DNA of 64,000 nucleotides from Marinomonas sp. MED121 (GCF_000153025.1 NZ_CH672432.1:477127-541126), one strand, 5' to 3'; positions 27,810 through 37,278 are shown, numbered from the stretch's first letter. The notes: generated by a model not told the origin, from the letters alone. Made by a program: numbers and translations.

Positions 27810-28904
27810 ATGAATATTACACCCGTTATCTTATGCGGTGGGTTTGGCAGTCGCCTTTGGCCCTCTTCGCGCTTAACTTACCCTAAACCCTGTCTTACAT
27901 TGACAGAAAATGACTTAAGCCTATTACAACAAACGTTAGTAAGAATCGCGCACCTTAACTTAAATGCCCCTATTATAGTCTGCAACCAAATACACAGGTT
28001 TGTCATTGCACAACAATTAGAGTCTCTAAAAAGCACCCATGCTTATCTAACCAATACCCGCATATTATTAGAACCAGAAGCGCGAAATACAGCCCCAGCA
28101 ATTACGCTTGCCGCCTTAGAGTCATTACAAGAAACGCCTGAAGAGACTTTGTTAGTTTTGCCTGCTGATCATAGTATCCTATGGGATGAGAGCTACGATC
28201 AAAGCATTGTTAAAGCCCACCAATTAGCGCAACAAAACAAGTTAGTCACTTTTGGAATCAAACCAACCCAAGCTGAAACAGGGTATGGTTACATAAAAGC
28301 AGGATTAGACAATAATGTGCTCGCCTTTATTGAGAAACCTTCTCTAGCAAAAGCCAATGAATACATACAAAAAGATGACTACCTTTGGAATTCTGGCATG
28401 TTTGCATTCAAAGCAAACACCTTCCTTAATGAGCTAAAAACATATGAAAAGCGTATTTATCAAGCCTGTGCATCTGCTTTTAATGAACGAAAACAGGATG
28501 ATGATTTTATCCGCATAGGTAGCCAAGCATTTAAGTCGTGCCCTTCAAATTCAATTGACTATGCACTGATGGAACAAACAAAAGTGGCTAAAGTCGTGCC
28601 CTTTTATTGTGACTGGCAAGATTTAGGAAATTGGTCAGCCGTATACGATCAAACAGCGAAAGACAAAAAAGCAAACTGCTTAATTGGCGATATCATTAGT
28701 CATGACACGAAAAGTTGCTTAGTGAAATCTGAATCAAGGCTAGTCGCGACCCTAGGCATTGAAAATTTAGTCATTATTGAAACTGCCGATGCTGTACTTG
28801 TGATGAACAAGGATAAAAGTCAGGACATGAGCAAGTTAATTACACAATTAAAACAAACAAATCGAAGTGAGTATTTAATTAAGCAAGCAACTGCAAAGGA
28901 TTAA
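27810..28904 (+). CDS. manC: Mannose-1-phosphate guanylyltransferase, single-domain form
   Basis: Makes GDP-mannose from mannose 1-phosphate and GTP. The signature ILCGGFGSRLWPSSRLTYPK is at residues 8-27; LVLPADHSI, GYGYIKAG, FIEKPS, LWNSGMFAF and the SIDYALME stretch follow in the usual order. At 364 residues it carries the nucleotidyltransferase domain plus a short beta-helix, without the C-terminal cupin phosphomannose-isomerase domain of about 110 residues found in bifunctional AlgA/ManC proteins. It is not in the polysaccharide locus, 11 kb away, so it may serve another glycan or act in trans. Confidence 0.88.
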   Translation: MNITPVILCGGFGSRLWPSSRLTYPKPCLTLTENDLSLLQQTLVRIAHLNLNAPIIVCNQIHRFVIAQQLESLKSTHAYLTNTRILLEPEARNTAPAITLAALESLQETPEETLLVLPADHSILWDESYDQSIVKAHQLAQQNKLVTFGIKPTQAETGYGYIKAGLDNNVLAFIEKPSLAKANEYIQKDDYLWNSGMFAFKANTFLNELKTYEKRIYQACASAFNERKQDDDFIRIGSQAFKSCPSNSIDYALMEQTKVAKVVPFYCDWQDLGNWSAVYDQTAKDKKANCLIGDIISHDTKSCLVKSESRLVATLGIENLVIIETADAVLVMNKDKSQDMSKLITQLKQTNRSEYLIKQATAKD

Positions 28905-28953
28905 CCAAATTAAGGCATTTTTTGGGAAAGAAAGTTAGCAATTTAAAGACACC

Positions 28954-28986
28954 ATCATTGCTCGCCAATTGTTAGCAAGCAATGAT
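28954..28986. repeat. Inverted repeat between manC-like and nrtS-like genes
   Basis: ATCATTGCT (28954-28962) and AGCAATGAT (28978-28986) are perfect reverse complements around a 15-base loop. The region lies between two convergent genes, so it may act as a termination hairpin, though neither strand shows a long T-run. Imperfect direct repeats of GTCTTTA follow at about 29003-29032. Confidence 0.5.
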
Positions 28987-29021
28987 AGAAAACTAAATCG
29001 CTTGTCTTTAGTCTTTAATCC

Positions 29022-29213
29022 TTAGTCTTTGGAGAGCTTGCCCGAAAGAAAGACGACAAAAGGCACACAATACGTCAGTAGCGCCGAAGCGAACCTAAGC
29101 TGAGCATCACCAAATAAGGCATCGTATTGGTTGATAACCAACAAGACAGTTCCCACCACACTTGCCACTTTCATGGCTTTAAACACAAGATTTTTTGTTA
29201 ACTTCTTTGTCAT
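29022..29213 (-). CDS. NrtS-like small membrane protein (nitrate/nitrite transport family)
   Basis: A 63-residue protein with two hydrophobic segments (about residues 12-28 and 40-57). The pattern VASVVGTVLLVINQYDAL and LTYCVPFVVFLSGKL resembles the NrtS family of very small nitrate/nitrite transporters, of which a single-gene form is, to my recollection, known from Marinomonas. It stands alone, 23 bases after the flavoprotein reductase gene, with no nitrate-assimilation genes in the window. The family call is from memory of the motif and should be treated as moderate. Confidence 0.6.
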   Translation of the reverse strand: MTKKLTKNLVFKAMKVASVVGTVLLVINQYDALFGDAQLRFASALLTYCVPFVVFLSGKLSKD

Positions 29214-29235
29214 TTTTTTATCCTAAGGGCAAAAT

Positions 29236-30651
29236 TTAATGGTGCGGTACAAGTGACACATTAAGGTTCGAGGCCAAATCTCTGAATGCCGTTCTCACCC
29301 CTTCTTCGATAACAGGATGGTAAAAAGGCATCTCTAGAATGTCAGCCACTGTCAGCTTTTGCTGTATCGCCCAAGATAATAAATGCGCCACATGCTCAGC
29401 GGCTGGGCCAAACATCTCCGCCCCTAAAAACTCACCAGAATGCTTATCGCCATAGACTTTAAGCATGCCTTGGTTTTTAGCCATGACTCGGCTTCGACCT
29501 TGCCCTTCAAAGCTCACCTCACCCACTGCAAAATTATCGCCATAAGCGAGTTCAATTTGCGCAAGCGTTAAACCCATGCTGGCAATTTGAGGATCAGTAA
29601 AAGCAACCGCAATCCCAGCTCGTCTTAAGCCTGCTTGCACATCAGGGTATCGCCCAGCATTAGCACCTGCCGTTTTGCCCTCATCAGCGGCTTCATGCAA
29701 AAGCGGTATAAATGCATTTGCATCTCCCGCGATAAAGATATGGTCACAGCTAGTCTGCAAAGTTTTCTCATCAAAAATCGGCGTACCACTATCATCTAAC
29801 ACTAAACTTGTGAGTGATAAGTTCAAATTATCAAGGTTGGCTTTGCGACCCGTTGCGGCCAAGATGTATTCAAAGCTTTCAGTCACACTCAAACCCTGCT
29901 CATTGATATATTCAACTTCAACACCATCATCAAGCTTGCTAATACGTTTAAGCTCTGTGTCCAAATCCAATAAAAACTCTTTGTTAAAGGTCGCTTTCGC
30001 ATAGTTTTTAATCTCTGGATCTTGGAATCCTGCTAACGATCCACTGCGACCAAATACCTTTACTTCAACACCTAATCGGCTCAATGCCTGACCCAGCTCA
30101 AGTCCAATCACACCTGGGCCGAATACCGCAAGGGATTTTGGCAAGGCGTCTAGTTCAAACACATCATCATTGATCAGCAGCCTTTCACCAGCGTTATAAA
30201 AAAGATCTGCAAAATGCGGCCTTGAGCCTGTCGCTATGACAATTCGCTTCGCTTTTATTTGAGTGTGATCATCAATTAAAAGCGTGTTGTCATCAACAAA
30301 TCTGGCATAGCCTTTCACCTTATGATCGGCATCAAAGCCCTCAACCGCTTCAATGACAAAACCAACAAATCGGTCTCGCTCACTTCTGACTCTTTCTAGC
30401 ACTTTTGCCCCATCTACCTTAATACCAGAGACATCAATACCAAAGGTATTCGCCTGACGGGCATGGTGTGTAGCTTCTGCAGCGGCGATAAGTAGTTTAC
30501 TTGGCATGCAACCAACACGCGCACAGGTAGTGCCATATTCACCCGCTTCGATCAAAGCGATCTTATTAGTAAACGCTTTCGCTGCGCGATAAGCCGCCAT
30601 GCCGGCGGTGCCAGTTCCAATAATGGCAACATCAACGTCTTTAACATTCAT
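29236..30651 (-). CDS. Pyridine-nucleotide disulfide oxidoreductase (dihydrolipoamide dehydrogenase-like)
   Basis: A 471-residue flavoprotein with the FAD motif [17 protein letters not shown] at the N-terminus, the redox-active pair in [10 protein letters not shown] (about 43-52), the NAD motif [19 protein letters not shown] (about 176-194), FIAGDANAF for FAD binding, and the C-terminal dimer segment [11 protein letters not shown] with the catalytic His-Glu. It is not beside any 2-oxoacid dehydrogenase genes. The neighbouring glutaredoxin-like gene 12 bases upstream suggests a thiol-redox role rather than a dehydrogenase-complex E3; this is inference. Confidence 0.85.
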   Translation of the reverse strand: MNVKDVDVAIIGTGTAGMAAYRAAKAFTNKIALIEAGEYGTTCARVGCMPSKLLIAAAEATHHARQANTFGIDVSGIKVDGAKVLERVRSERDRFVGFVIEAVEGFDADHKVKGYARFVDDNTLLIDDHTQIKAKRIVIATGSRPHFADLFYNAGERLLINDDVFELDALPKSLAVFGPGVIGLELGQALSRLGVEVKVFGRSGSLAGFQDPEIKNYAKATFNKEFLLDLDTELKRISKLDDGVEVEYINEQGLSVTESFEYILAATGRKANLDNLNLSLTSLVLDDSGTPIFDEKTLQTSCDHIFIAGDANAFIPLLHEAADEGKTAGANAGRYPDVQAGLRRAGIAVAFTDPQIASMGLTLAQIELAYGDNFAVGEVSFEGQGRSRVMAKNQGMLKVYGDKHSGEFLGAEMFGPAAEHVAHLLSWAIQQKLTVADILEMPFYHPVIEEGVRTAFRDLASNLNVSLVPHH

Positions 30652-30662
30652 TTTTGCTACCC

Positions 30663-30950
30663 CTACGCAATTAAATCAGTTTGCTGTGAATAGTGAACAA
30701 GAAAGCTCACGATATCTTGTGATTCATAAAGCCACTTCACTTGGCCATCTTCACGCTCAATCCTTAAACAAGGCACTTGTTTGCTACCACCACCCGCAAT
30801 TAAATCCCTTCTGTGTTGGGCACTTTTTTGAATATCCCTGCGCTCGACATTCAACTTCAATTTATCAAGTGCTTGGCGTGTATAAGCACAAAATGGACAA
30901 GCATGATAATGATATAAAGCGAGCTTTGGGGCTGTGATTGATTGACTCAT
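30663..30950 (-). CDS. Glutaredoxin-like protein
   Basis: A 95-residue thioredoxin-fold protein with the dithiol active site [12 protein letters not shown] (Cys18 and Cys21), the cis-proline segment [11 protein letters not shown] and the C-terminal [13 protein letters not shown] that binds glutathione. It probably reduces disulfides or glutathionylated proteins in the cytoplasm. It is immediately upstream of, and likely co-transcribed with, the flavoprotein disulfide reductase gene, which could reduce it or share a substrate. Confidence 0.88.
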   Translation of the reverse strand: MSQSITAPKLALYHYHACPFCAYTRQALDKLKLNVERRDIQKSAQHRRDLIAGGGSKQVPCLRIEREDGQVKWLYESQDIVSFLVHYSQQTDLIA

Positions 30951-31103
30951 AGGGTATCTCCAAAATCTTCATGTTTTCAATACATGCCATTATCCTTATA
31001 TAATGGCGTCAAAATATGAGGAAATAGCCATATAAATTGTCATTTTGTCCAAAATGCTTGGATAAATGACAATCACGACCCTAACTCACTTTGGATCTCT
31101 ATT

Positions 31104-32036
31104 TTGGATGCATTAACTGATGTACTAAAAACCCTACGCTTAAACACTCAAACTTATTTTTGCAGTGATTTTCACGCGCCATGGGGAATTGTGATGGATG
31201 AAGCCAGTGAAGGTATGTTCCATGTGGTAATTGAAGGAAGCTGCTTTTTAAACATTGAGCAAAGTCAAACTATCATCGCTTTGAATCAAGGTGATATCGT
31301 TGCCTTTCCAAGCGGTGGCGCCCATTGGATTAGCGATCACCAAGACAGCCCTAAAATGCCAAGTCACTTTGTTGTTGATAAAATACGCTCAGGCGAAAGC
31401 CCCTTTAAAGAAAGAGCCAAGCACTTAAATAAAGAAATTAAAAACACCCTTATGTGCGGCTCATTCAGTTATGACACCAAGATGAAACACCCTTTTATTC
31501 GAGACCTGCCTTGCTTCATACACATAAAGTCAGAACAAAATAACGAACAAAGATGGATGAGTGAGCTCGTTGCGACGCTTTCAAGGGAGTCAAGAACGCC
31601 TTCGCCAGGGTCTAGCCTGATGCTAGATAGATTAACGGAAGTCTTATTTATCCAGATCATTCGCTACTTTTTAGCATCCCAGCCAAATAAACATAATTAC
31701 CTCGCTGCCTTAAATGACCAGCAAATTGGCACCACACTCAATCTAATACACGCCGAAGAATCAGCCCATTGGACGATCGAGAAGCTAGGGGAAGAAGTGG
31801 CTATGTCTCGCAGTGCCTTTACCGATAAGTTTTCTAAGCTTGTTGGACAAGCGCCAAAAACTTACCTTCTTAACTGGCGTATGCAAAAAGCTAAAACACG
31901 ATTAGAAAGTACAGATGATTCCATGTATCAAATTGCCGAAGATGCGGGCTACTCTTCCGAAGCGGCTTTTAGTAAGGCATTTAAAGCCTTTTTTGCTGAA
32001 ACACCTGGATTTGTTAGGCGAGCGAGCAAGTATTAA
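31104..32036 (+). CDS. AraC-family regulator with cupin domain
   Basis: A 310-residue regulator divergent from the glutaredoxin/reductase pair. The N-terminal cupin (about 20-190) includes FHVVIEGSCFLNI and GDIVAFPSGGAHWISD, and the C-terminal AraC DNA-binding domain (about 210-305) includes LGEEVAMSRSAFTDKFSKLV and IAEDAGYSSEAAFSKAFKAFF. The frame opens with TTG at 31104, the only sensible start I see, with GGA about 8-12 bases upstream. It likely regulates the divergent redox pair; many proteins of this type activate oxidoreductase genes. Confidence 0.85.
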   Translation: MDALTDVLKTLRLNTQTYFCSDFHAPWGIVMDEASEGMFHVVIEGSCFLNIEQSQTIIALNQGDIVAFPSGGAHWISDHQDSPKMPSHFVVDKIRSGESPFKERAKHLNKEIKNTLMCGSFSYDTKMKHPFIRDLPCFIHIKSEQNNEQRWMSELVATLSRESRTPSPGSSLMLDRLTEVLFIQIIRYFLASQPNKHNYLAALNDQQIGTTLNLIHAEESAHWTIEKLGEEVAMSRSAFTDKFSKLVGQAPKTYLLNWRMQKAKTRLESTDDSMYQIAEDAGYSSEAAFSKAFKAFFAETPGFVRRASKY

Positions 32037-32060
32037 TTTCAACTCTTAGATATTGCATAT

Positions 32061-32104
32061 AGAAAAGCCTTGATTAGATTCACTCCAATCAAGGCTTTTT
32101 CTTT
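32061..32104 (+). terminator. Terminator after AraC-family gene
   Basis: AAAAGCCTTGATT (32063-32075) pairs perfectly with AATCAAGGCTTTT (32087-32099), followed by TTTCTTT. It starts 27 bases after the regulator stop. A-rich sequence on the other side means it could also act for the ribH transcript coming from the minus strand. Confidence 0.9.
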
Positions 32105-32172
32105 CACAGCAATAGCACTAAAAACTTAACGATCAAATCTTAGCGCTAAAAAGAACTGCAACCGACGCAATG

Positions 32173-32634
32173 TTAGATTTGTTTAAGCAGGCTCACCATT
32201 TCATAAGCACATAACGCGGACTCTTCACCCTTGTTACCGGCTTTTGTACCAGCACGCTCAATGGCTTGTTCTATGGTATCGACCGTTAGAATGCCGAAAG
32301 AAATCGGCACATTAGTGTCTAAAGAGATTTTACCCAGGCCACTTACTGCTTCGCCTGCAACATAATCAAAATGCGGCGTAGAACCACGAATAACCGCACC
32401 TAACGCAATAACAGCATCATACTTACCGCTTTCTGCTAATTTTTTAACCACAAGGGGCACTTCAAATGCACCAGGACAGCTCACCAAAGTAATATCATCT
32501 TCACTGATACCGTGTCGTGTTAAACCACGCACAGCACCCTCGACCAATTTATCCACGACAAATTCATTCCAAGTGGTATTCACAATGACAAATTTAGCAT
32601 CTAGCGGCGTAAAGTTACCTTCAATCTTTTTCAT
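32173..32634 (-). CDS. ribH: 6,7-dimethyl-8-ribityllumazine synthase
   Basis: Condenses 5-amino-6-ribitylamino-uracil with 3,4-dihydroxybutanone 4-phosphate in riboflavin synthesis. The 153-residue protein has the family motifs [15 protein letters not shown] (about 53-67), [16 protein letters not shown] (about 81-96) with the catalytic His, and [17 protein letters not shown]. An AAGGGAA ribosome binding site precedes the start. It follows the ribB-like gene by about 75 bases and should be co-transcribed with it. Confidence 0.96.
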   Translation of the reverse strand: MKKIEGNFTPLDAKFVIVNTTWNEFVVDKLVEGAVRGLTRHGISEDDITLVSCPGAFEVPLVVKKLAESGKYDAVIALGAVIRGSTPHFDYVAGEAVSGLGKISLDTNVPISFGILTVDTIEQAIERAGTKAGNKGEESALCAYEMVSLLKQI

Positions 32635-32708
32635 TTTTTTCCCTTACTTATCTGTATCACTAATATTGTTAGTTAATGCTTTAAAGCTTAATTCTGCAAT
32701 TAAACTGG

Positions 32709-33824
32709 CTAGTTTTGGTATTCGAGATAGTCCACCACTTCTAATTCAAAGCCAGAGATACCGGTAAATTTCATTGGACTACTTAGCAGTTTCATTTTAC
32801 TCACCCCAAGATCCCTTAAAATTTGAGAGCCAGTCCCTATAGTGACATAAGAACCTGAACTGTCGATATTGCCATTCGGTTGGGGCTTTTGACGGCCAAA
32901 AAAAGTTTCCACCGAACTCACTAAATCTTCTCTCTCACCCACATTTAATAAGACCAATACCCCAGCATCGGATTCTGCAATAACCTTAAGAGCCTCAGCC
33001 ATAGGCCAGCTGTTTGAATCTGGACTACTAACGCCCAACATATCCCTAAGAGTTTCCTCAGATTGAACGCGTACTAAAGGTGTTTTGGCAGCCTTAATAT
33101 CACCATGAGTTAATGCCATATGGGTTTCATTATTAATGGTATCTTTATAGAGGTGCAGGTCAAATTCACCAAAGCCAGTAGTGAGCTTATCTTGGCTCAG
33201 TTTTTCAATAGTATGTTCATTGGCCATGCGATATTTAATTAAGTCGGCAATGGTTCCAACTTTTAAATCATGTTCTTTGGCAAAGACTTCAAGCTCTGGA
33301 CGTCTTGCCATGGTGCCATCTTCGTTCATGATTTCGACAATACAACTAGACGGCTGAAGACCGGCAAGAGCCGCTAAGTCACAACCCGCTTCAGTATGGC
33401 CAGCACGTAATAACACACCCGCCGCTTGTGCTCTTAAAGGAAAAATATGACCGGGCTGGACAATATCATCTGGCTTGCCCATAGGGTTAACGGCAGCTAA
33501 TACTGTTTTCGCTCTATCGGCGGCACTAATACCTGTCGTAACGCCTTCTGCCGCCTCAATCGATACGGTAAAAGGCGTACTAAATTTAGAGCCATTGCCT
33601 GCCACCATAGATGGTAACCCTAGGTAATCACAGCGCTCTGGTGTTAATGTGAGGCAAATCAGCCCTCTGGCTTTACTGGCCATAAAGTTAATGATTTCAG
33701 GCGTGACTTTCTCAGCGGCAACAATGATATCACCTTCATTTTCCCTGTCTTCATCATCCATCAAAATCACCATTTTACCGGCTTTGATATCTGCAATGAT
33801 CTCTTCAATACTATTAAGTGCCAT
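32709..33824 (-). CDS. ribB: 3,4-dihydroxy-2-butanone 4-phosphate synthase with degenerate GTP cyclohydrolase II domain
   Basis: Residues 1-200 form the DHBP synthase domain: [16 protein letters not shown] (acidic active-site loop near 24-39), [29 protein letters not shown] and the [16 protein letters not shown] stretch. Residues about 205-371 resemble GTP cyclohydrolase II, but where active enzymes have the zinc cysteines (ECLTGD...RCDCG) this protein reads [13 protein letters not shown], with no cysteines. It therefore should make only dihydroxybutanone phosphate. The ATG at 33824 is preferred over an in-frame upstream start because it directly opens the conserved domain after GAGAG. Degenerate fusions of this type are known in other gammaproteobacteria. 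Confidence 0.93.
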   Translation of the reverse strand: MALNSIEEIIADIKAGKMVILMDDEDRENEGDIIVAAEKVTPEIINFMASKARGLICLTLTPERCDYLGLPSMVAGNGSKFSTPFTVSIEAAEGVTTGISAADRAKTVLAAVNPMGKPDDIVQPGHIFPLRAQAAGVLLRAGHTEAGCDLAALAGLQPSSCIVEIMNEDGTMARRPELEVFAKEHDLKVGTIADLIKYRMANEHTIEKLSQDKLTTGFGEFDLHLYKDTINNETHMALTHGDIKAAKTPLVRVQSEETLRDMLGVSSPDSNSWPMAEALKVIAESDAGVLVLLNVGEREDLVSSVETFFGRQKPQPNGNIDSSGSYVTIGTGSQILRDLGVSKMKLLSSPMKFTGISGFELEVVDYLEYQN

Positions 33825-33852
33825 TAGATACTCTCTATTTATTCTGTAACGC

Positions 33853-33897
33853 TTAATGGAGAGAAGCGAGCTGATAACCTCACCCAAGCTCCATTAA
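33853..33897 (-). other. Perfect inverted repeat in the ribB leader
   Basis: TTAATGGAG (33853-33861) and CTCCATTAA (33889-33897) are exact reverse complements enclosing 27 bases, 28 bases upstream of the ribB start. The enclosed sequence includes GCTTGGG and GCTCGC segments that could pair weakly. It could be a regulatory hairpin or a protein site. It does not resemble the FMN riboswitch core, which I looked for and did not find. Confidence 0.5.
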
Positions 33898-34231
33898 AAA
33901 CATGGTTGATTTCATGTAAACAAGGATATAAAGGTTTATATCAGTCTATACCCAGATTAATACGTTATACGATGCTGCCCTCATTAGAGTGGGGGCAATA
34001 AACTCTTTTTCAATAAATATCACTTATACAAAATTGCGCTTATCTTGACATAGTGAACTTGAGTTTAATTTGATAGAGATCATTTTAGCAAGTTAAAAAC
34101 CAAGGGATAAGCTATTGAAACTTAATCAAAATACAGTGAATTCAAAAGATAAAAAAGAGAGCCAAGAAAGAATTGAGTCGGTTTCCTAGATGAACAGTGA
34201 CTCTATTCATGAGAAGTGACTCGACAAGCAT

Positions 34232-34263
34232 AAAAAAAGCCACGTCATTAGACGTGGCAAAAA
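34232..34263 (-). terminator. Terminator after mgsC-like gene
   Basis: On the minus strand the stem GCCACGTC / GACGTGGC (34239-34246 with 34251-34258, loop four bases) is followed by TTTTTTTA. It begins about 30 bases past the stop of the 34292-35614 gene and closes the gmaS-mgs operon. Confidence 0.92.
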
Positions 34264-34291
34264 CGCTTTGAGGAGTAGTAAGTATTAAAAG

Positions 34292-35614
34292 TTAAAAGCC
34301 TTGGCCTGGCACCCAATTCGTTCCCGCTAAAGGCACACGTGCCATTGCCGCGGACTCGACAGTCAAAGCAACAAGGTCTTCAGGTTCTAAATTACGCAAA
34401 TCATTTTTACCACAAGCACGAGCCAAGGTTTGCGCTTCAAGCGTTAGTACCCTTAGATAATTAGCCAGTCGATTACCTGCTGCAACAGGATCAAGTCGTT
34501 TCATTAAGTCTGGGTCTTGAGTCGAAATACCAGCTGGGTCCTTACCTTCTTGGTAATCATCATAAAAACCTGCTGCTGAGCCAATCTTTTTGAAATCGTC
34601 GTCCCATTTAGGGTCATTACAGCCCAATGCAACAAGCGCAGCTGTCCCTATGGCAACAGCATCTGCACCCAGCGCCATACATTTGGCCACATCAGCACCA
34701 TTACGTATGCCACCTGATACGATAAGCTGCACTTTACGATGCATCCCCATTTCCTGTAGCGCTTGCACTGCCTGTGGAATTGCGGCCAAAGTCGGAATGC
34801 CAACATGTTCAATAAAGACCTCTTGTGTCGCGGCAGTTCCCCCTTGCATACCGTCAACCACGATGACATCCGCCCCTGCTTTTACCGCTAATTTCACATC
34901 ATAATAAGTACGGGTTGCCCCAACTTTGATATAAATAGGCACTTGCCAGTCAGTAATTTCCCTTATCTCTTGAATCTTAATTGCTAAATCATCAGGTCCT
35001 GTCCAATCAGGGTGACGACATGCTGAACGCTGATCAATACCTTTTGGCAAATTACGCATTTGAGCGACACGATCTGTTATTTTTTGACCCAATAACATAC
35101 CGCCCCCACCCGGTTTCGCCCCCTGTCCAAGTACAATTTCAATGGCATCAGCTTTACGTAAGTCATCCGGGTTCATACCATAGCGAGAGGGTAAATATTG
35201 ATACACTAACTTACTGGATTGGCCTCTTTCTTCTGGCGTCATACCACCATCCCCAGTGGTTGTCGAAGTACCCGCAATTGTCGCGCCTCGACCTAAGGCT
35301 TCTTTTGCATTTGCAGAAAGCGCACCAAAGCTCATACCTGCAATCGTCACTGGGGTATCAATTATGATCGGTTTTTTAGCAAAACGTGAACCTAAGGTCA
35401 CACGGGTATTACAAGTTTCACGATAGCCCTCTAGTGGGTAACGAGAGACACTTGCCCCTAAAAACAATAAATCATCAAAGTGAGGAAGTTTACGCTTAGC
35501 CCCAAATCCTCGAATATCATAAATGCCAGTATCAGCCGCACGACGAATTTCAGCCATAGTGGTACGGTCAAAGGTAGCTGACTCTCTTAGGTTCTCATTA
35601 TTTTCCTGACTCAT
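34292..35614 (-). CDS. mgsC: Glutamate-synthase-like FMN subunit (MgsC/GlxD type)
   Basis: A 440-residue protein matching the central/FMN domain of glutamate synthase large subunit. Seen are GMSFGALSANAKEALGRGA, TGDGGMTPEERG, GQGAKPGGGGMLLGQKI (about 159-175), IKVGATRTYYDVKLAVKAG, VDGMQGGTAATQEVF and VSGGIRNGADVAKCMALGADAVAIG. The 3Fe-4S cysteine motif of classical GltB is missing: the GISTQDP segment is preceded by GKDPA rather than CP. In the N-methylglutamate pathway this subunit, with MgsA and MgsB, makes N-methylglutamate from gamma-glutamylmethylamide or methylamine. A glutamate synthase-like role without methylamine is also possible. Confidence 0.82.
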   Translation of the reverse strand: MSQENNENLRESATFDRTTMAEIRRAADTGIYDIRGFGAKRKLPHFDDLLFLGASVSRYPLEGYRETCNTRVTLGSRFAKKPIIIDTPVTIAGMSFGALSANAKEALGRGATIAGTSTTTGDGGMTPEERGQSSKLVYQYLPSRYGMNPDDLRKADAIEIVLGQGAKPGGGGMLLGQKITDRVAQMRNLPKGIDQRSACRHPDWTGPDDLAIKIQEIREITDWQVPIYIKVGATRTYYDVKLAVKAGADVIVVDGMQGGTAATQEVFIEHVGIPTLAAIPQAVQALQEMGMHRKVQLIVSGGIRNGADVAKCMALGADAVAIGTAALVALGCNDPKWDDDFKKIGSAAGFYDDYQEGKDPAGISTQDPDLMKRLDPVAAGNRLANYLRVLTLEAQTLARACGKNDLRNLEPEDLVALTVESAAMARVPLAGTNWVPGQGF

Positions 35615-35635
35615 TAGGCAGTCCTCCTCAAGAAT

Positions 35636-36319
35636 TTAATAGGCTGATGCATTATCAACTTTGAATGTATAAAGCTCGCGTGCGGAACCATAACGTGTAA
35701 ACGCGGTTACATCTTCTTCAATACCTGCGCTATCCAGCAAGGCTTGAAGCTCTTTTACATGCTCATCTCGCATGTCTTTTTTAATGCAATCCGCGCCTAA
35801 TGATTTCACCTTACCTTTGACGTAAATGTGAACTTCATACAAGGAATCACCCAATGCCTCACCAGCATCACCACATACAACAAGCGATCCAGACTGCCCC
35901 ATAAAACAACTCATATGGCCCACATCACCTTTCACGACAATATCAACCCCTTTCATTGAGATGCCACAACGAGCGCCCGCATTGCCTTCTATTACAAGCA
36001 AACCACCATGGGCCGTTGCGCCAGCAGCTTGAGAAGCATCGCCCTTAACTCGGACCACACCAGACATCATGTTTTCTGCCACCCCTTGGCCAGCATTACC
36101 ATGGACCGTAATCTTGGCGGTTTTATTCATACCTGCACAGAAATAGCCAGCATGCCCGTGGATATCAACCTTGATATCCGCATCAAGACCGACGGCGATA
36201 TTATGTCCACCTTTAGTATTTTCAACACGCCATTCTCTATGGGTTTCAATATTATTTTCTGTATGTAGTGACTGATTCAATTCACGTACCGTTTTTTGGG
36301 CTAAATCAACAGTAATCAT
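35636..36319 (-). CDS. mgsB: Glutamate-synthase GXGXG-domain subunit (MgsB/GlxC type)
   Basis: A 227-residue stand-alone version of the C-terminal beta-helix domain of GltB. The repeated glycine turns are visible from about residue 35 to 170: GLDADIKVDIHGHAGYFCAG, ITVHGNAGQGVAENMMSG, VRVKGDASQAAGATAHGG, VIEGNAGARCGISMKG and VCGDAGEALGDS. It is a structural partner of the FMN subunit encoded next, forming the N-methylglutamate synthase-like complex. AGGAGA precedes the start. Gene order after the amidotransferase subunit matches mgsABC/glxBCD operons. Confidence 0.85.
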   Translation of the reverse strand: MITVDLAQKTVRELNQSLHTENNIETHREWRVENTKGGHNIAVGLDADIKVDIHGHAGYFCAGMNKTAKITVHGNAGQGVAENMMSGVVRVKGDASQAAGATAHGGLLVIEGNAGARCGISMKGVDIVVKGDVGHMSCFMGQSGSLVVCGDAGEALGDSLYEVHIYVKGKVKSLGADCIKKDMRDEHVKELQALLDSAGIEEDVTAFTRYGSARELYTFKVDNASAY

Positions 36320-36335
36320 TCATGCTCTCCTATAC

Positions 36336-37235
36336 CTATTTACGTTCCCAAATGTAGAAAGTGGCTGGTTCAGGTTCCCACACTTTGGCTTGTTCTATAC
36401 CTGGTAAGCTGGCGAGAGCCTGATATTCTGATGCCATGGCCACATAATCTTCAGTTTCAGCCAGTACCGCTGGTTTGCAGGCTATTGGGTCACGCATTAC
36501 AGCAAAACCGTCTTTTGTCCCTATCGTGAAAGTAAAAAAACCATCAAGGTCATTTAGCGCATTTTCAAGAGCTTCTTTTAAAGAGTCGCCTTGTTTTAAA
36601 CGCCAAGTGAGGTATCCAGCCGCCACTTCTGAGTCATTCTCAGTCTCAAAGCTAATACCGTCACGTTTTAACTTATCGCGTAAGCGATTGTGGTTTGAAA
36701 GTGAGCCATTATGGACAAGGCACAGATCTGAACCTGTAGAAAAAGGGTGGCTGCCTTCCATGGTGACCGCTGATTCGGTCGCCATGCGAGTATGACCTAT
36801 AATGTGGCTTCCCTTCATTGCACTTAGGTTAAACTTAGAAGCAATGACTTCAGGTAACCCCACCTCTTTTAAGATTTCAATTGATTTACCCGCGCTCAAC
36901 ACCTGAATGCTAGGGTAATGTTGTGACAGCCAAGTACGTACTGTGTCTTCCTGTGATTGCGCCTTTAACACGGCCACATTCACGTTCACTGTACACTGTA
37001 CGTCACATCCTAATTCACTTGAAATTTGCTGCTCTAACTCAGCCCATGTATGGGTATTATCTGCATCTTTCAACGTCAACTTAACCCAATTATCTGGAAC
37101 ATCATCACCATAAATAGCAAACCCTGCACTATCAGGGCCACGATCTGTCATTGTGATTAACATAGGCTCAAACAAAGCACCTAAGTCATTTTCAAATCGA
37201 TCGTTTTTTAAATACAAGCCAACAATTCCGCACAC
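36336..37235 (-). CDS. mgsA: Class II glutamine amidotransferase subunit (MgsA/GlxB type)
   Basis: A 299-residue class II (Ntn-type) amidotransferase corresponding to the N-terminal domain of glutamate synthase. The second residue is Cys (M-CGIVGLYLK), which becomes the N-terminal nucleophile after Met removal; RGPDSAGFAIYG, HTRMATESAVTMEGSHPF and LVHNGSLSNHNRLR follow as expected. The start codon is GTG at 37235 with AGGAG 7 bases upstream. It should release ammonia or methylamine from a glutamine-type amide for the FMN subunit. It follows the glutamine-synthetase-like gene by 44 bases. Confidence 0.87.
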   Translation of the reverse strand: MCGIVGLYLKNDRFENDLGALFEPMLITMTDRGPDSAGFAIYGDDVPDNWVKLTLKDADNTHTWAELEQQISSELGCDVQCTVNVNVAVLKAQSQEDTVRTWLSQHYPSIQVLSAGKSIEILKEVGLPEVIASKFNLSAMKGSHIIGHTRMATESAVTMEGSHPFSTGSDLCLVHNGSLSNHNRLRDKLKRDGISFETENDSEVAAGYLTWRLKQGDSLKEALENALNDLDGFFTFTIGTKDGFAVMRDPIACKPAVLAETEDYVAMASEYQALASLPGIEQAKVWEPEPATFYIWERK

Positions 37236-37278
37236 AATAGATACTCCTATTTGATATAAATCTTATTACCCTATCGCC

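Noticed and set aside
29675-30004. Plus-strand frame of 109 codons inside the flavoprotein reductase gene
   Set aside because: Antisense shadow of the conserved coding sequence on the minus strand.
30599-30937. Plus-strand frame of 112 codons opposite the glutaredoxin-like gene
   Set aside because: The minus-strand glutaredoxin has a clear active site and correct length; the opposite frame is a shadow.
33825-34230. FMN riboswitch upstream of the ribB-like gene
   Set aside because: I read the minus strand for the conserved core (GGGGC...CGGTGAAATTCC...GCCCGCGA) and found none; only a simple inverted repeat is present.
34590-34904. Plus-strand frame of about 100 codons inside the mgsC-like gene
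   Set aside because: Antisense shadow of a strongly conserved gene; composition follows the complementary codons, with no ribosome binding site.
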